64,000 bases of DNA, from the NCBI GenBank assembly GCA_035578175.1, contig JAQMRL010000001.1, positions 58,613,553 to 58,677,552 on the forward strand. Direction: 5' to 3'. Position numbers and translations under genes: made by a program. The notes under the pieces were generated by a model. The model ran no database searches. It saw nothing but the letters and a program-made list of their open reading frames with translations, and was not told the origin of the DNA. This DNA comes from Catonia carolina. Taxonomy: Eukaryota > Arthropoda > Insecta > Hemiptera > Achilidae. Of this stretch, positions 52,248-63,435 are shown in pieces. The stretch's first letter is position 1, and each line of letters begins with the position of its first letter.

Positions 52248-53288
52248 CTCCGTCGCTCGTGTAAATTCTCGAAATCATTTTTAACAACATTACCTCCTTG
52301 TCAAAAAAACGAATTTATTATTTTTCACGAAGATGTTCGATATAATCTAACAAGAAATATATTGGAAAAAAAGGAAAAATTATTTAAAAAATATATCAGT
52401 TTGGACGATTGGCGAATCGAACTTTGTTATGTTTCTAAAGAGACACCACAATTGTCGGCGCATGATTCTGGTTTGGTAATGCTGGGTAATTTTTGCGTGA
52501 AGAAAATTTATTACCAACAAGATAATCCTATTTTATATTCTCTACATTATAGGGACAAACTTACAGTTTCTTATGATCAATTGTATTGTGAATTAGAAGC
52601 GCCATTTACCAACTACGATAAGTTTAAAACCTTTTGCTTCTTATATGGTTTACATACTGAATCAATACTTGAACCAATGCAAAAAGTAATAGAATCTAAT
52701 CTACCCCCCGATAAGTTACCAGTTAAAATACTCCCAAAATTAGATGGGATACATGGTCGATTTAAATTATATGATTCCTATGCTATTTTCATTGGTGACC
52801 TTTGCTCGTTTGTTGTTGACGATTTACGCAGTATCTGGGGTCCGGAAGTTTTTTTTACATTACATAATATAGAATTCATTGCCGAGTATATACGACCATG
52901 GTTGGTTATAATTGATATCGCTAATAATAAATTAACAGCAATTAAACGACTGAATATTATATATAATACAGCCAAAATTATAAGGAGATCTATAAACGTT
53001 GAACATAAAAGTAATATTTTGTTTCAAGGATATGATGAAGACTATATTTCGCTTAATATTGAAAATGACGGGCGAATAATAATTTACGACAACACAGATG
53101 TGGGACTTTACAAACAAAAGAATGGAAAATTTATAGATTTATTATATTATAAAGATTGTTTATTTTGCGACGCAGATGGAGTGGTTTATTTTACATCACC
53201 AACAGAGACTGTTTACGAAACCAATGCAAATGAATGCTTGTTGCTGTGTGCCAAAAAAAAAAAAAATCGAGAAAAATTACTCCTTTGA
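52248..53288 (+). pseudogene. LEF-4-like mRNA capping enzyme relic
   Basis: Frame open from 52248 to 53288. An in-frame ATG at 52227 is cut off by a TAA at 52245, and no other ATG lies near the start. The N-terminal half has WRIELCY (near 52410) and LYCELEAP (near 52588), fitting a metal-dependent RNA triphosphatase with Glu-x-Glu. Then comes KLDGIHGRFK at 52737, the KxDG nucleophile motif of guanylyltransferases, IFIGD as a motif III candidate and DGVVYF near 53180 as motif IV. This order is that of LEF-4, the capping subunit of the baculovirus/nudivirus RNA polymerase. It is shorter (about 347 codons) than the usual 450-460. A related ligase-like enzyme is the alternative. Confidence 0.55.
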
Positions 53289-53363
53289 AAATGCATAATG
53301 ATAAACTTTTTGCTAATGCTAATAATACAGTGGCCGATATAATATTAATTGATCAGTTGCTTG

Positions 53364-53398
53364 TATAAAAGAGTTCGTTTTGCAATAAATATTTCAGT
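53364..53398 (+). promoter_or_regulatory. TATA plus TCAGT promoter of IAP gene
   Basis: TATAAAA at 53364-53370 and TTTCAGTG (TCAGT at 53394-53398), with 32 bases between TATA start and the initiator A, 29 bases before the ATG at 53425. Confidence 0.7.
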
Positions 53399-53424
53399 GT
53401 TTTCAAAACGACACTAGGATCAAC

Positions 53425-54092
53425 ATGAACAATCAACACCAACATAATACACATGTATCTGGCTTCGAGATAGAGGTGTTTCATGTCGGGGAAAACGAGC
53501 TTCCAATACAACAACATTTAGAATTCATCGGCGTTACTGGTCTCAAATTGGCTGCACATAAACAGTTTAGTACTCTAGACACAAGAATTAATTCATTTCT
53601 CACTTGGCCTCTTACATTAAGGCAAAATCCAATTCGGTTGGCGGAATGCGGCTTATTTTACACCGGAATCTCGGACCTAATCATATGCTACTTCTGTGGA
53701 GGGGGTCTTCGCTCTTGGTGTGAACGCGATGACCCATGGATCGAACACGCTAAGTATTATAGTTATTGTCAATATTTGAACAACAAATATTTTTACCTCA
53801 AATTTGTCCCTCAAATAGTTTTGAGGGACAAGATTTCATAGACGAAAGTAAGCCATTACTGAGTGAAGCCGATTTAGAAATTGATTACGACACGTCAACA
53901 GAAGTGGTAAGTTATAACACCGAATCTTCGGAAGAAACAACCACAAGGTGTAAAATCTGCGATGATCGACCGATATCCGTGGTTACTTTACCTTGTAGAC
54001 ATTTTATATGCTGCAAAAGCTGTGCTATTTCTTTACCAAAGTGCGCCGTTTGCAGGCAAAATGTAAAAGCTTTATTACCATGTTATCTTTAA
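53425..54092 (+). pseudogene. iap: Inhibitor of apoptosis protein (one BIR plus RING), frameshifted
   Basis: The first frame (53425-53841) has a BIR domain with the exact C-x2-C-x16-H-x6-C spacing (CYFCGGG to EHAKYYSYC). The second frame, shifted by -1, runs to 54092 and has an acidic linker and a C-terminal RING (CKICDD, PCRHFICCKSC, CAVC). The switch is needed at about 53800-53835, where a perfect 9-bp inverted repeat (GTCCCTCAA/TTGAGGGAC, 6-base loop) lies. IAPs of insects and insect DNA viruses block caspases and ubiquitinate targets. Lack of visible introns and the neighbourhood favour a viral origin. All zinc ligands are intact. Confidence 0.85.
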
Positions 54093-55900
54093 ATATATAT
54101 TTTTTGTTTAATTCTAAATAAACTTATGCTGTATATATACGAGTATATCAACTGTTTTTTTTTTGGTTTAATTTCTTCAGTTTCAACCGTTTTAAATATC
54201 CAATCTTTCTTAGTTTGTTCTTATGGTAAACAATTAATAACATCACTGAGCATGCGCATTATATAAAATATCCAACCAAATCAACTTTCAAACATTTTAT
54301 AGACACTAATTTAAACTGTGAAGGAAAATGACAAATCATATAGAGAGACAAATTTTGCTGCCATGTGTGAGGCAACTTGGTAAACGGATTTGGTTTTTTA
54401 TAGCAATGAATAAAACTGAGGTTTATTGTTCTATTAAGGGGAGTCCGGAATCGTATCTTACATAATGTTAACGTTTGTACCTTTTTCTTAAGAACTACTC
54501 ATGATATAAAGCTGACTCATTCACCAAATTAAAATTCAGATCTTTTTACAATTTTTAGATGTGTGGTCTTTCTAAAAGCCTTTTTTAAAATTTCTAGAAA
54601 ACTTTTTTATATACTATTTTGATGAAAATTTTAAAAACCATACAGGTAAATTTAAGCTCTAAGTGAGTTGTACATGCCCAAATATTTTTATCCCGATATC
54701 TGCATTGGTTCATGAGAAAAAAGGTATATGAATCTGAAAAAGCTGAAACTGAGAAAAATGCGTATGAAAATGATGAACATATCTACATTAGTATGTACTT
54801 CAATTCACAATAAACAAACTCAAACACTGTCAAGAGGGTCTAAATCTAAATCAGTGATTCATTGCCAACTTTGCTGAAAGAATTATAATATTATAAGTAT
54901 ATATATATGTAAAAAAGTTTTTTAAAAAAATCATAAAAATATTTCTAGTTGTCTCAGGGACGTAATTTAGGTACCACTGGAAAGAGGGAATTTAAAACGA
55001 TTATTTAGGGTAAAAAACCGAAAATCGATAGTTTTTCGAATTTGTCATTTCGGACTGCCGTTAAGAAACAAAACCATTTTTATGTGGATTTGGTTTATTC
55101 TGGTTGTGAACACCTCATATATAGAAACGGCTGAACTGCAAGAGTTTAATAAATGATAAACTAGGTATATATAAAATTTTTATTTACATAAAAATTATCA
55201 AATATTACTTAAAATCAATTTAGAATTTATTGTGGACAGTCGATACACCAACTCTTTCTTCATTTTAATATTGTTGTAAGGTTTCATTTTTTGAGTTTTT
55301 ATCATTAATCTCGAACAATCTGGAGAATCATTCTTCTTGTAATATTCCATTTCTTGAGTTATAATTTACGATTGCTAAGAAGAATTAATCGGCTTTCCTG
55401 TTTAACAAAAAAAATTTTACTTGGAGCAAATTGTTTTAAATAATTTCTTTAAAGAATGATAAAAAGACATAAAATAGTTATTCTAATAAGAAATTACAGA
55501 CTCATTTTCAAAGTGCTTACAGGTAGACGAATGTATGCCATTGATGAGTAAGGAGTGTTTAAAAAACTATCAAATACTAATACGATTTTTTAAATAACTC
55601 GGGTTAGGACACGCATTCTTATAATACTAAATTTTTTCCCCAACTTGGGCCAGAACCTGTATATTTATACTACTAGCAAAATATAACATATTTGAGCTTT
55701 ATATGTTATATGTTATATAATATATAAGCCCAGTTATTTATTTATATATATTATATCTTATATATATAAATAAATATATTTTTTTTATGTGGTCCCTCAA
55801 TGTGTTTATAATGTGTTCCCTCAGAAAATATATAATACTGTTCCCGCAGGAGAATTTAAAACTGACACTTATTTACAACAATCGTATTAACGGATACACC
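54093..55900. other. AT-rich intergenic DNA, no gene seen
   Basis: No coding sequence or RNA is supported. The TA-rich stretch at about 55680-55790 can form long hairpins. The last bases before 55901 are the left flank of I-like copy A4. Confidence 0.5.
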
Positions 55901-56318
55901 ACACACACATTTACATACCCTACACACAACACATACACAAAGTTTTCTTACACACATTTATAATGCTGGCGAGGATGGGATGCGGGCTGGTCGTGCGTAA
56001 CCCTTTCCGGATTGGAAGGTCTGGACTGTGGTTGTGCTGCTGTGAGCTTGCTCTGCCGAGGCTTTGCGCCATCCTTTAGCCCTTCCAGTCGCTTCGGTAC
56101 TGTGGCAAGAAGTGGACCATGGGTAAGAGTGTCGGAGCTCTTACTGCTGCGTGCGAGCCTCTGGGACGTCGGTATCAGTGGGTCAGGCAGTACCTGACTC
56201 CCCGGCCCGGATGAAATATGTGGGAGATGGCTGCCGGGAGTACTCGGCCGGGTCCTTCTTTTTACTAGGGACCTGCGGCGTGCGCGGGTCATCTCTCCGC
56301 CCGCACCCTGCTTTCACG

Positions 56319-57605
56319 ATGACTGGAAAAGCACTAAAGATAATGTCTAACAAACAATCTTCCCTTGGATGTAAAAGACTATGGTCTAGCTTGTCTGACG
56401 ATAGTGATAGTGGTGTATTAAGTAACACGGACAAATTTTTCGTTGTTCGTTGTGTTGCAGAAGAAGGGTCGCTATCAAAAGTTTCCCCCTTCATTATTAA
56501 CAGGTCTGTGCAGTCGGTTTGTGGCTCGCCACATTCAATTATAAAACTAAGGAATGGTACTTTGTTAATTGAAACAACGTCTGCGAAGCAAAGTAGCAGC
56601 GTTGTTAAAATTACACAAATTGGAAGTACTACAGTCACTGTAGAACCGCACAGATCCCTCAACTCATCTCGAGGAGTGGTTTACTCTCGAGATATACAAG
56701 ATATGTCTGAGGCTGAGTTATTGGAGGAGCTTACCTCCCAGAGAGTGACGCAAGTCAAAAGAGTTATGCGTCGGGAAAATGGAATTGATGTCGGTACCCC
56801 GACACTTATCATAACATTTTCCACCCCTCAACCTCCGGATCGCCTTAAGTTGGGTTACTTGTCTGTTCGAGTGAGACCGTATGTCCCAAACCCTCTGCGC
56901 TGTTTTCAGTGCCAGGAATACGGACATACGAAAACAAACTGCAAGAAACCTGCGATATGCGCAAAGTGCAGTTCACCTGACCACTTAGATAGCGAATGCA
57001 CTTCTGAAAAAGAACTATGTGCAAACTGTAAAGGAAGTCATTCAGCAAGGTCTCGGGAATGCCCCAAGTATAAAGAAGAACGGGAAATTCAGAAAATTTC
57101 GTCTGAACAGAAGCTTTCCTTTCCCGCTGCCCGGAGTGAGTACAGAAAACTAAATAGCATTCGAAATGCAGTCCAGCCTGATATTTCGTTTGCAGCTGCA
57201 ACTAGTGTTCAGTCTCGTGTGTCTGGTGAGTGCTCGTCATGCGTTGAGTTGAAGAGTGTTGTTGAGAACCTCACTTAACAGTTTGCTTCCCTAACTTCTG
57301 CACTTAAAGCGTTATTAAGCACCAAGCAAACAGAAATTGGTTCAAAGAGCTCAGTGTCTCAAGTGTGTAACCTTTCTGCGACGCAGAGTACAAAAGCTCA
57401 GCTGTCAAGTAAGACAGCCTCTACCTCAAAGGGAAAACCCCTTTCAGTATCCAAGACGCTTCCAGCGGAAGCGTCTAAATTTTTAAAATCTCCTCCGTCT
57501 GGGTCCAAGATCCACGATATGATAGGAGATTCATCGGCCCTAGAAAAGGGCTTTATACAAGTAAAAGGGAAAAAAGGGAAGGAGAAAATTGTGTTTGAAA
57601 CGTAA
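56319..57605 (+). pseudogene. ORF1 of I-like copy A4 with one nonsense mutation
   Basis: Same protein as A2 ORF1, zinc knuckles intact. At 57276 the AAA of A2 (CACTAAACAG) reads TAA (CACTTAACAG), stopping the protein after residue 319. The rest is open in phase to the normal stop at 57605. Confidence 0.9.
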
Positions 57606-60600
57606 CTCCTCCGTTGCGAAATACCCTTTAATAGTTTAATTCAATGGAATGTTCGCGGGATCCGGTCTAGGTATGAAGATATAAAGATATTGATCCGGGA
57701 TAAGTGTCCGTTTGCGCTTTGCCTGCAAGAGACGATGTTACAACCTGATATCCGATTATCCTTTCGTGGATACGAAATGTTTAGGAAAGATTCCCTGCAT
57801 GGTGGCCCTGGTGATGGGGTTGCAATATTACTTCACCAGTCAATGCAAGGGATAAGTCTGGATATCCAAACGGATATTCAGGCTGTAGCAATCAGGATAA
57901 CTGTCCCGGTGTCGGTTTGCGTGTGTAATGTTTATTTACCACCAAACACAGACATTTCATACCTAGCCATGAGAGAATTGCTGGAACAGTTACCAGCTCC
58001 ATATGTCGTCTTAGGAGATTTCAATGGTCACCATTATTCTTGGGGCTCCTCACTGTGCAATGGTAGCGGTCACATGGTGGAGAGGGTCCGGAGTGATTTA
58101 GACTTATGTCTATTGAACGATGGATCTGAAACATTCATGTCATCCTCAACAGGATCCTGGTCGTGCTTGGACCTTACTTTCTGTAGCCCGTCCATTGTTC
58201 CAAGGTTGATGTGGAGAGTACTGCCAGACCTGTATGGAAGTGATCACCGACCGGTGGTGGTCGAATTTTTTGACTACCAGCCTGTCGATGACCTTCCGAA
58301 ACGATGGATTGAAAAGCTTGCACGGTGGGATGAGTTTTCAAGTTTAATGGAATCTGAATATGAAGATGATGATGATGCACGAAAGCTGTTGTCTTCCTTT
58401 GTAGAGAGGATGTCTGCAGCAGCAGCCCAGAGCATTCCTAAAACATCGGGAAAAGCACGGCGTCCGCCGGTACCTTGGTGGAATGATCGTTGTAAGGAGG
58501 CTCTTCAGGACCGCCGTAGGGCCCTGCGCATTTTTAGTCGCAGACCTACGGATGCAAACCTGGAAGCGTACCGAAGAGCTCGGACCTGCTGTAGGCGTGT
58601 CTTTCTTGAGAGTAAGAGGGAGTCGTGGAGCCGTTACGTTGGAGATATTAACAGGAGTACCCCTGTGACAACGGTATGGAGAAAACTGCGTTCGGTATGT
58701 GGAAGGACGTCTCCACATCGAATCGCAGGGTTGCAAGCTGACGGTTCTGTGATCACATCACAGTCCGACATCGCTAACGTGATTGGTTCCTTCTTTAAAT
58801 CAGCTTCCCTCACGTCTTCATATTCAGTACAGTTTCAAAATTATAAGAAAACCATTGAATCTCTTCCTTTCTTTATAGCGGACTCGAATGATCCTCTAAA
58901 CATTCCTTTTTCATTGCCTGAGCTTAGAAAAGCGCTCAAAGTATCTCGAAATACCTCACCTGGAGGTGATGAAATTACACTTTCGATGATAGCGCATTTA
59001 CCGGATTCTGGGTTAAGGCAACTCCTACATGTTTTAAATAAAATATACGCTTCTAGAAAGCTTCCAAAAACTTGGAAAGAAGCAATTGTTGTTCCGATCC
59101 TCAAACCTGGTAAAGATAAAACATTGGCCTCCAACTACCGTCCCATTTCCTTGACAAGTGTTGTTTGTAAGGTCATGGAAAGAATGGTGAACAGTCGTCT
59201 CATGTGGTATCTGGAAAAGAATAACTTCCTCGCTCCTGAACAGAGCGGTTTTCGGAGAGGGAGGTCTTCGACAGACCACTTGGTGGCCCTTGAGACGGCT
59301 ATCTGCAATGCGTTTGCATTGCGGCAGCGCCTCGTTGCCGTATTCTTTGATTTGAAAAAAGCTTATGATACAGCTTGGCGACGAGGTATCCTCAATACCT
59401 TGCGGGATTAAGGCATCGCTGGAAACATGTTGGCCTTCATCAAGGACTTTCTAGATGAACGATCGTTCCGTGTAAGGGTTGGTCAGTGTCTGTCCGACAG
59501 GTTTGACTTGGAAAATGGTATACCGCAAGGAAGTGTAATTAGTTGTACCCTATTTGCGGTTGCCATAAACAATATTGTGAAAAGTTGCGTATACCCTGTT
59601 AAATGTTCGTTGTTTGTTGATGATTTTGCAATATATGTTGCATCTAGAAATGTTGTCTCAGCTGAACGAGCTCTACAGCTAACTATATACCGTCTTGAAG
59701 AATGGTCACGGCAGACTGGCTTTAGTTTTACTCCTGAGAAGACTAAATGCATTCAGTTTTGCCGAATACGGACTGATAATGTTCCAAGACTGTATTTAAT
59801 GGGTCAGGATATCGAAGTTAGCACTGAAATCAGGTTCTTAGGTGTTGTATTCGACAAGAGACTTACATGGGTTCCGCATATTAAAGACCTACGGGCTAGG
59901 TGCTTAAAGGTGGTTGATATTCTGCGTGTTCTTACAGGTACAGGTTGGGGTGCTGATAGATCATGTATGATAAGGTTCTACAAGGCTCTAGTGCGATCAC
60001 GTATAGATTATGGCGCTGTAGCCTACTCATCTGCTACTTCCACTTCTCTGAGAATGCTTGACACAGTCCACAATTCATGTTTACGATTATCTACAGGTGC
60101 TTTCCGTTCTAGCCCTGTTGTCAGCATCTTAGTTGAAAGTGGAGAAATGTCGTTATTCAGACGTCGCCAGCAGATTCTATTGACGTACTTTGCCAAGTTG
60201 AAAGCTAGACCTTACCATTTCTTGCATGACATCATTCTCAACAACCCGTGTCATGATTTGCATCTGATGAACGCCCGACAACCTTCACCATTCGGTGTAA
60301 GAGCGTTGGAGATATGCAACAACCTTGATATTGCGATTCCTCGTGTCTACCCATGTAATTCTTGTCTATTTCCACCCTGGACCATCGCTCAGTTACACTT
60401 TAACTTTGAGATGAGTAAATACTCAAAGGCAGGCACAAGCTCTGTGGTGTTTAATAGCATTTTCAGTGAGTTAGTTGAAGCTATTAAACCATCTACGGTT
60501 GTATACACTGATGGATCAAAGTCGGATGTTGGAGTTGGTTGCTCGTTTGTTGCTAATGGGAGAACCTATTTGTTTGGATTACCTGCGGGAACTAGTATTT

Positions 60601-61298
60601 ACACGGCTGAACTTTATGCTATCAGCAAAGCTCTTTCTGTAGTCTGTGTGCGTGGGCGTCGGGTGTTGGTGTGCACTGATTCGCTCAGTGCTCTCCAGTC
60701 GATTAGTGATGTGTATTCACGCCACCCGCTAGTTGTGGACGTCCTCGGCACTGTGAAGGAGCTGAATGATAGAGGAGTAAGCGTTGTTTTCTGCTGGGTT
60801 CCGGGTCATGCTGGAATCCCGGGAAATGAGGCTGCTGATTTGGCCGCTAAGGAGGCGGCTCGTCAACCGGCTTTCACGCGATATCTGACTATGTCTGATT
60901 TTGTGAGTCTGGTGAAGCGGGTCATCACGGATTCCTGGCAGGTAGAATGGACTGGCTCTCATGGCAACAAACTACGAGAAATAAAACCTATTGTTGAGCC
61001 TTGGCCTACGTCACTGAGGAAGAACAGAAGAGAAGAGGTTGTCATCGCGCGACTTAGAATTGGGCACACCAGATTTACCCATGGGTATCTCATGACGTCT
61101 GGTGATGCTCCAGTTTGTGGCAGGTGCGATTGTCCTTTGACAGTCAAACATGTATTGGTTGATTGCGTCTGCTACGCAGCTCTGCGTCGGCGATTCAGAA
61201 TTCCCTCTGAATTAAGGAATATACTCGGTGACGAAAGCCGTATTTTGGACGCGGCTTTGAATTTTTTACGATCGATCAGTGTATACAACAGTGTCTAA
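57606..61298 (+). pseudogene. ORF2 of I-like copy A4 with one nonsense codon
   Basis: Endonuclease, RT and RNase H motifs are present as in A2. At 59409-59411 the TGG of the family's RDWGIAG segment reads TAA (two base changes), stopping translation in the RT finger/palm region. The frame then remains open from 59412 to 61298, including FVDD near 59620 and all RNase H acidic residues. Confidence 0.9.
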
Positions 61299-61680
61299 TG
61301 TCCTTTTAGTTGTACCCTATGGTTTGTGTTTTATTTTAGTTATACGTTTATGTATTATACGTTTATGTTATACGTCATATGTCTGTGGTTTTATTATGTG
61401 GCCTCTTTACAGCCTTTTGTGATATATATGTCTGTGATATTTTCTTTCTTTTCTTTTCTTTTTTTTTTAATGTAATTTTTTTGGTTGTGATACTAGTTTT
61501 TAAGTTTTCATAAGTGTCAATATTATTTTTGTGTTTTTTTTTTGTTTTAACTGTGATATTAAGTTTAAGTTTATGTATGTATGTTTTTTTTGTGTTTTTT
61601 AGCGTTTTTGTTTTTTAGCTTGTGGTGTCTGTGATACTAGCGTATAAGATTTTAGCTTATATTTGTATATAAAAAAAGGC

Positions 61681-61756
61681 GTTCTGCACTCGGGCTTTTT
61701 ACACCCTTGTGCAGAACAACAGGCGATGATAACAACCTCGCTAAGGTTTTTCGCCT
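61681..61756 (+). promoter_or_regulatory. 3'-terminal double hairpin of I-like copy A4
   Basis: GTTCTGCAC pairs with GTGCAGAAC, an A-U to G-C replacement on both sides relative to A1 and A2. The second stem is AGGCGA/TCGCCT as in A2. 61299-61680 is the T-rich 3' UTR. Confidence 0.85.
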
Positions 61757-61799
61757 TAAAACAAAAAAAAAAAAAAAAAAAGAAAGCCCAAACCTTAAA

Positions 61800-61889
61800 C
61801 TATTTTTCGACATTGTTTTCACCGATGTTGAAACACTTGTCGTAGCGGGTGATCAATTTGTCTATACCCTCTTCGTAGAAGGTTTCCGC
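61800..61889 (-). pseudogene. mariner transposase, C-terminal end (relic)
   Basis: On the minus strand the segment translates to ETFYEEGIDKLITRYDKC, then FNIGENNVEK and a stop, matching the conserved C-terminus of mariner transposases (EGIxKLxxRYDKCL...GDYVEK). It is in opposite orientation to the fragment that follows. Confidence 0.8.
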
Positions 61890-61890
61890 C

Positions 61891-62277
61891 ACTGATGTGC
61901 ACAAAACCAAGAGACTCGGAAGTGTTTTGACTTTTCTCACACAGTACAGTGTGAAAAAAAGATACAGTGATGATGGTGAGGATTTTTTTAAACAAAATTG
62001 TGACAGGTGATGAAAATTGGGTCCGTCATGTTACACCGGAATCTAAACAGCAGTCAATGAAGGGCGACACATAGAGAATCCCCAAAGAAACAAAAATTCA
62101 AGACGATAATGGCTACACAAAAAATCATGTGTACCGTCTTTTGGGATCGGAAAGGTGTTTTGCTGACAGATTTTCTCCCAAGACGTGAAAAGATCAATGC
62201 GTCAGGGTATTGCGAAACCGTAAGAAAACTAAGGCGGGCAATTCAAAACAAACGGAGAGGAACATCCAGTACAAATT
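61891..62277 (+). pseudogene. mariner transposase, central part (relic)
   Basis: Spread over several frames are KIVTGDENWVRH, TPESKQQSM, KIMCTVFWDRKGVLL and RKLRRAIQNKRRG, all characteristic of mariner DD34D transposases; the D of GDENW is the first catalytic Asp and the one in FWDRKG the second. Frameshifts and stops make it dead. Together with the inverted C-terminal piece it indicates an internal inversion or two separate insertions. Confidence 0.85.
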
Positions 62278-62366
62278 AAAAAAAAATTAAAACAACCATA
62301 ATAAAAAAAACGACTATAATTTTTGAGAAAATAAATAAATTAATTTAAAAACTTACTTGTGTATTT

Positions 62367-62684
62367 TTATTTTGTGGAAATCTCCATCTTGATCTGTCCA
62401 TTTTCGTAAATAAATACGAATTTGGTCACATCTATGCCATCTATATCTTCTTTCCTGAAGACCTTTGAATATCTTTTGGGTAAGAAAACGTCAAATTCTT
62501 CACCTTCTTCATCCAATAAAGTGCACATTAGTGATCCACCATATCTTGTAGCAATCTGGTATATATTTTTCACTTTATAATTGTATCCTACAATTAATTC
62601 TGACAACTTTCTGGTATTCCATTGACTGGATAGACTGTTAAACTTATCCAGAAAGTTGTCTGTAGCGCTGGAAGATGATGTCAT
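62367..62684 (-). CDS. 105-aa protein, possible single-strand DNA-binding fold (copy 2)
   Basis: From the ATG at 62684, intact, exactly the same length as the Polinton protein at 36158-36475. Shared elements are the NYKVKNI...ATRYGGSL segment, the TL strand and DVFLPKRYSKVF, with divergent termini. TATATAAA lies at 62727-62720, 36 bases before the ATG. No polymerase or integrase is next to it within the window, so it may belong to a separate, partly lost element. The OB-fold assignment is inferred from strand pattern only. Confidence 0.6.
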   Translation of the reverse strand: MTSSSSATDNFLDKFNSLSSQWNTRKLSELIVGYNYKVKNIYQIATRYGGSLMCTLLDEEGEEFDVFLPKRYSKVFRKEDIDGIDVTKFVFIYENGQIKMEISTK

Positions 62685-62811
62685 GATGACTGTTGAGTTT
62701 TAATTTGAAAATAGAACTCTTTATATACAAAAAGCCGCCTCTTATTTACCCCCACTCTATATACAAAACATCCCCTCCACTTTATCCCCTCCCCACTTTT
62801 ACCATGAAAAA

Positions 62812-63435
62812 TTACTTATATTTTATTACATGAGAGTAATTTTCTTGAGAAATTTTCTTTTTATAATTACACAATTGTAAAAATTCCTTAATTATAATTT
62901 TCTTATTAATTTCAAATTTAAAATTAATTTTTAACATACATAAATTATATTTGTTTTGTACACATGGGTAAATTTTTACCCATGGAAACAAATAAAGAAA
63001 ATGACTACGTAAAATATTAAAATCATAGTATTTTTTCCTGAATGCATGGAAAACATACCATGTGGAAGATTCATAATATGAAAAAGTATTAACTAATTTG
63101 AAACAACAATGCATTCCGTGTGAAAGCAAATTTGCTTGGATAAGATTTAAAGGTATTTTACAACCAGAGCAATAATAATTACTATGAAAATTGTAAAAAC
63201 CATTATAGACATAATACAATATTACACGTAAATTATCCCATCTGTGAATGGAAATAAAACGTCCACGAATTGATTTTGGCGTTCCAAGAAATAAACTTTT
63301 AGGTAGTCGAACCTTTCTCCTCGCAATATACCGAAACATGGAACCAACAAAATAACAAATTTCGATTGCCTCTTCATCTAGATAACGGAAGATGTGCTCC
63401 CATATGTCGTAATGGCTCTCAATGTGTCGGTTCAT
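62812..63435 (-). CDS. F-box-like hypothetical protein
   Basis: 207 residues from the ATG at 63435. The first 45 residues (HYDIWEHIFRYLDEEAIEIC..VGSMFRYIARR) resemble an F-box, which links substrates to SCF ubiquitin ligases. The middle has CSGC and HGMHCC, a possible zinc site. The rest is Tyr/Phe/Lys-rich and unrecognised. A TATAAAT box at 63487-63481 fits the start. It stands divergent to nothing visible and upstream of a 178-bp tandem repeat. F-box-like proteins are frequent accessory genes in insect DNA viruses, so a viral source is possible. The assignment is tentative. Confidence 0.5.
   Translation of the reverse strand: MNRHIESHYDIWEHIFRYLDEEAIEICYFVGSMFRYIARRKVRLPKSLFLGTPKSIRGRFISIHRWDNLRVILYYVYNGFYNFHSNYYCSGCKIPLNLIQANLLSHGMHCCFKLVNTFSYYESSTWYVFHAFRKKYYDFNILRSHFLYLFPWVKIYPCVQNKYNLCMLKINFKFEINKKIIIKEFLQLCNYKKKISQENYSHVIKYK

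Larger units (their letters stand above)
55901..61781 (+). mobile_element. I-like non-LTR retrotransposon copy A4, 5'-truncated
   Basis: Starts inside the CA-rich leader (ACACACACATTTAC) and ends with the double hairpin and an A run (61763-61781). It is very close to A2. Each ORF carries one nonsense change. The right flank is a mariner relic; I see no target duplication. Confidence 0.92.

Noticed and set aside
53795..53835. Classical -1 programmed frameshift site in the IAP
   Set aside because: AAATTTG lies upstream of the hairpin but is not in the X-XXY-YYZ phase of the first frame, so slippage there would mispair.
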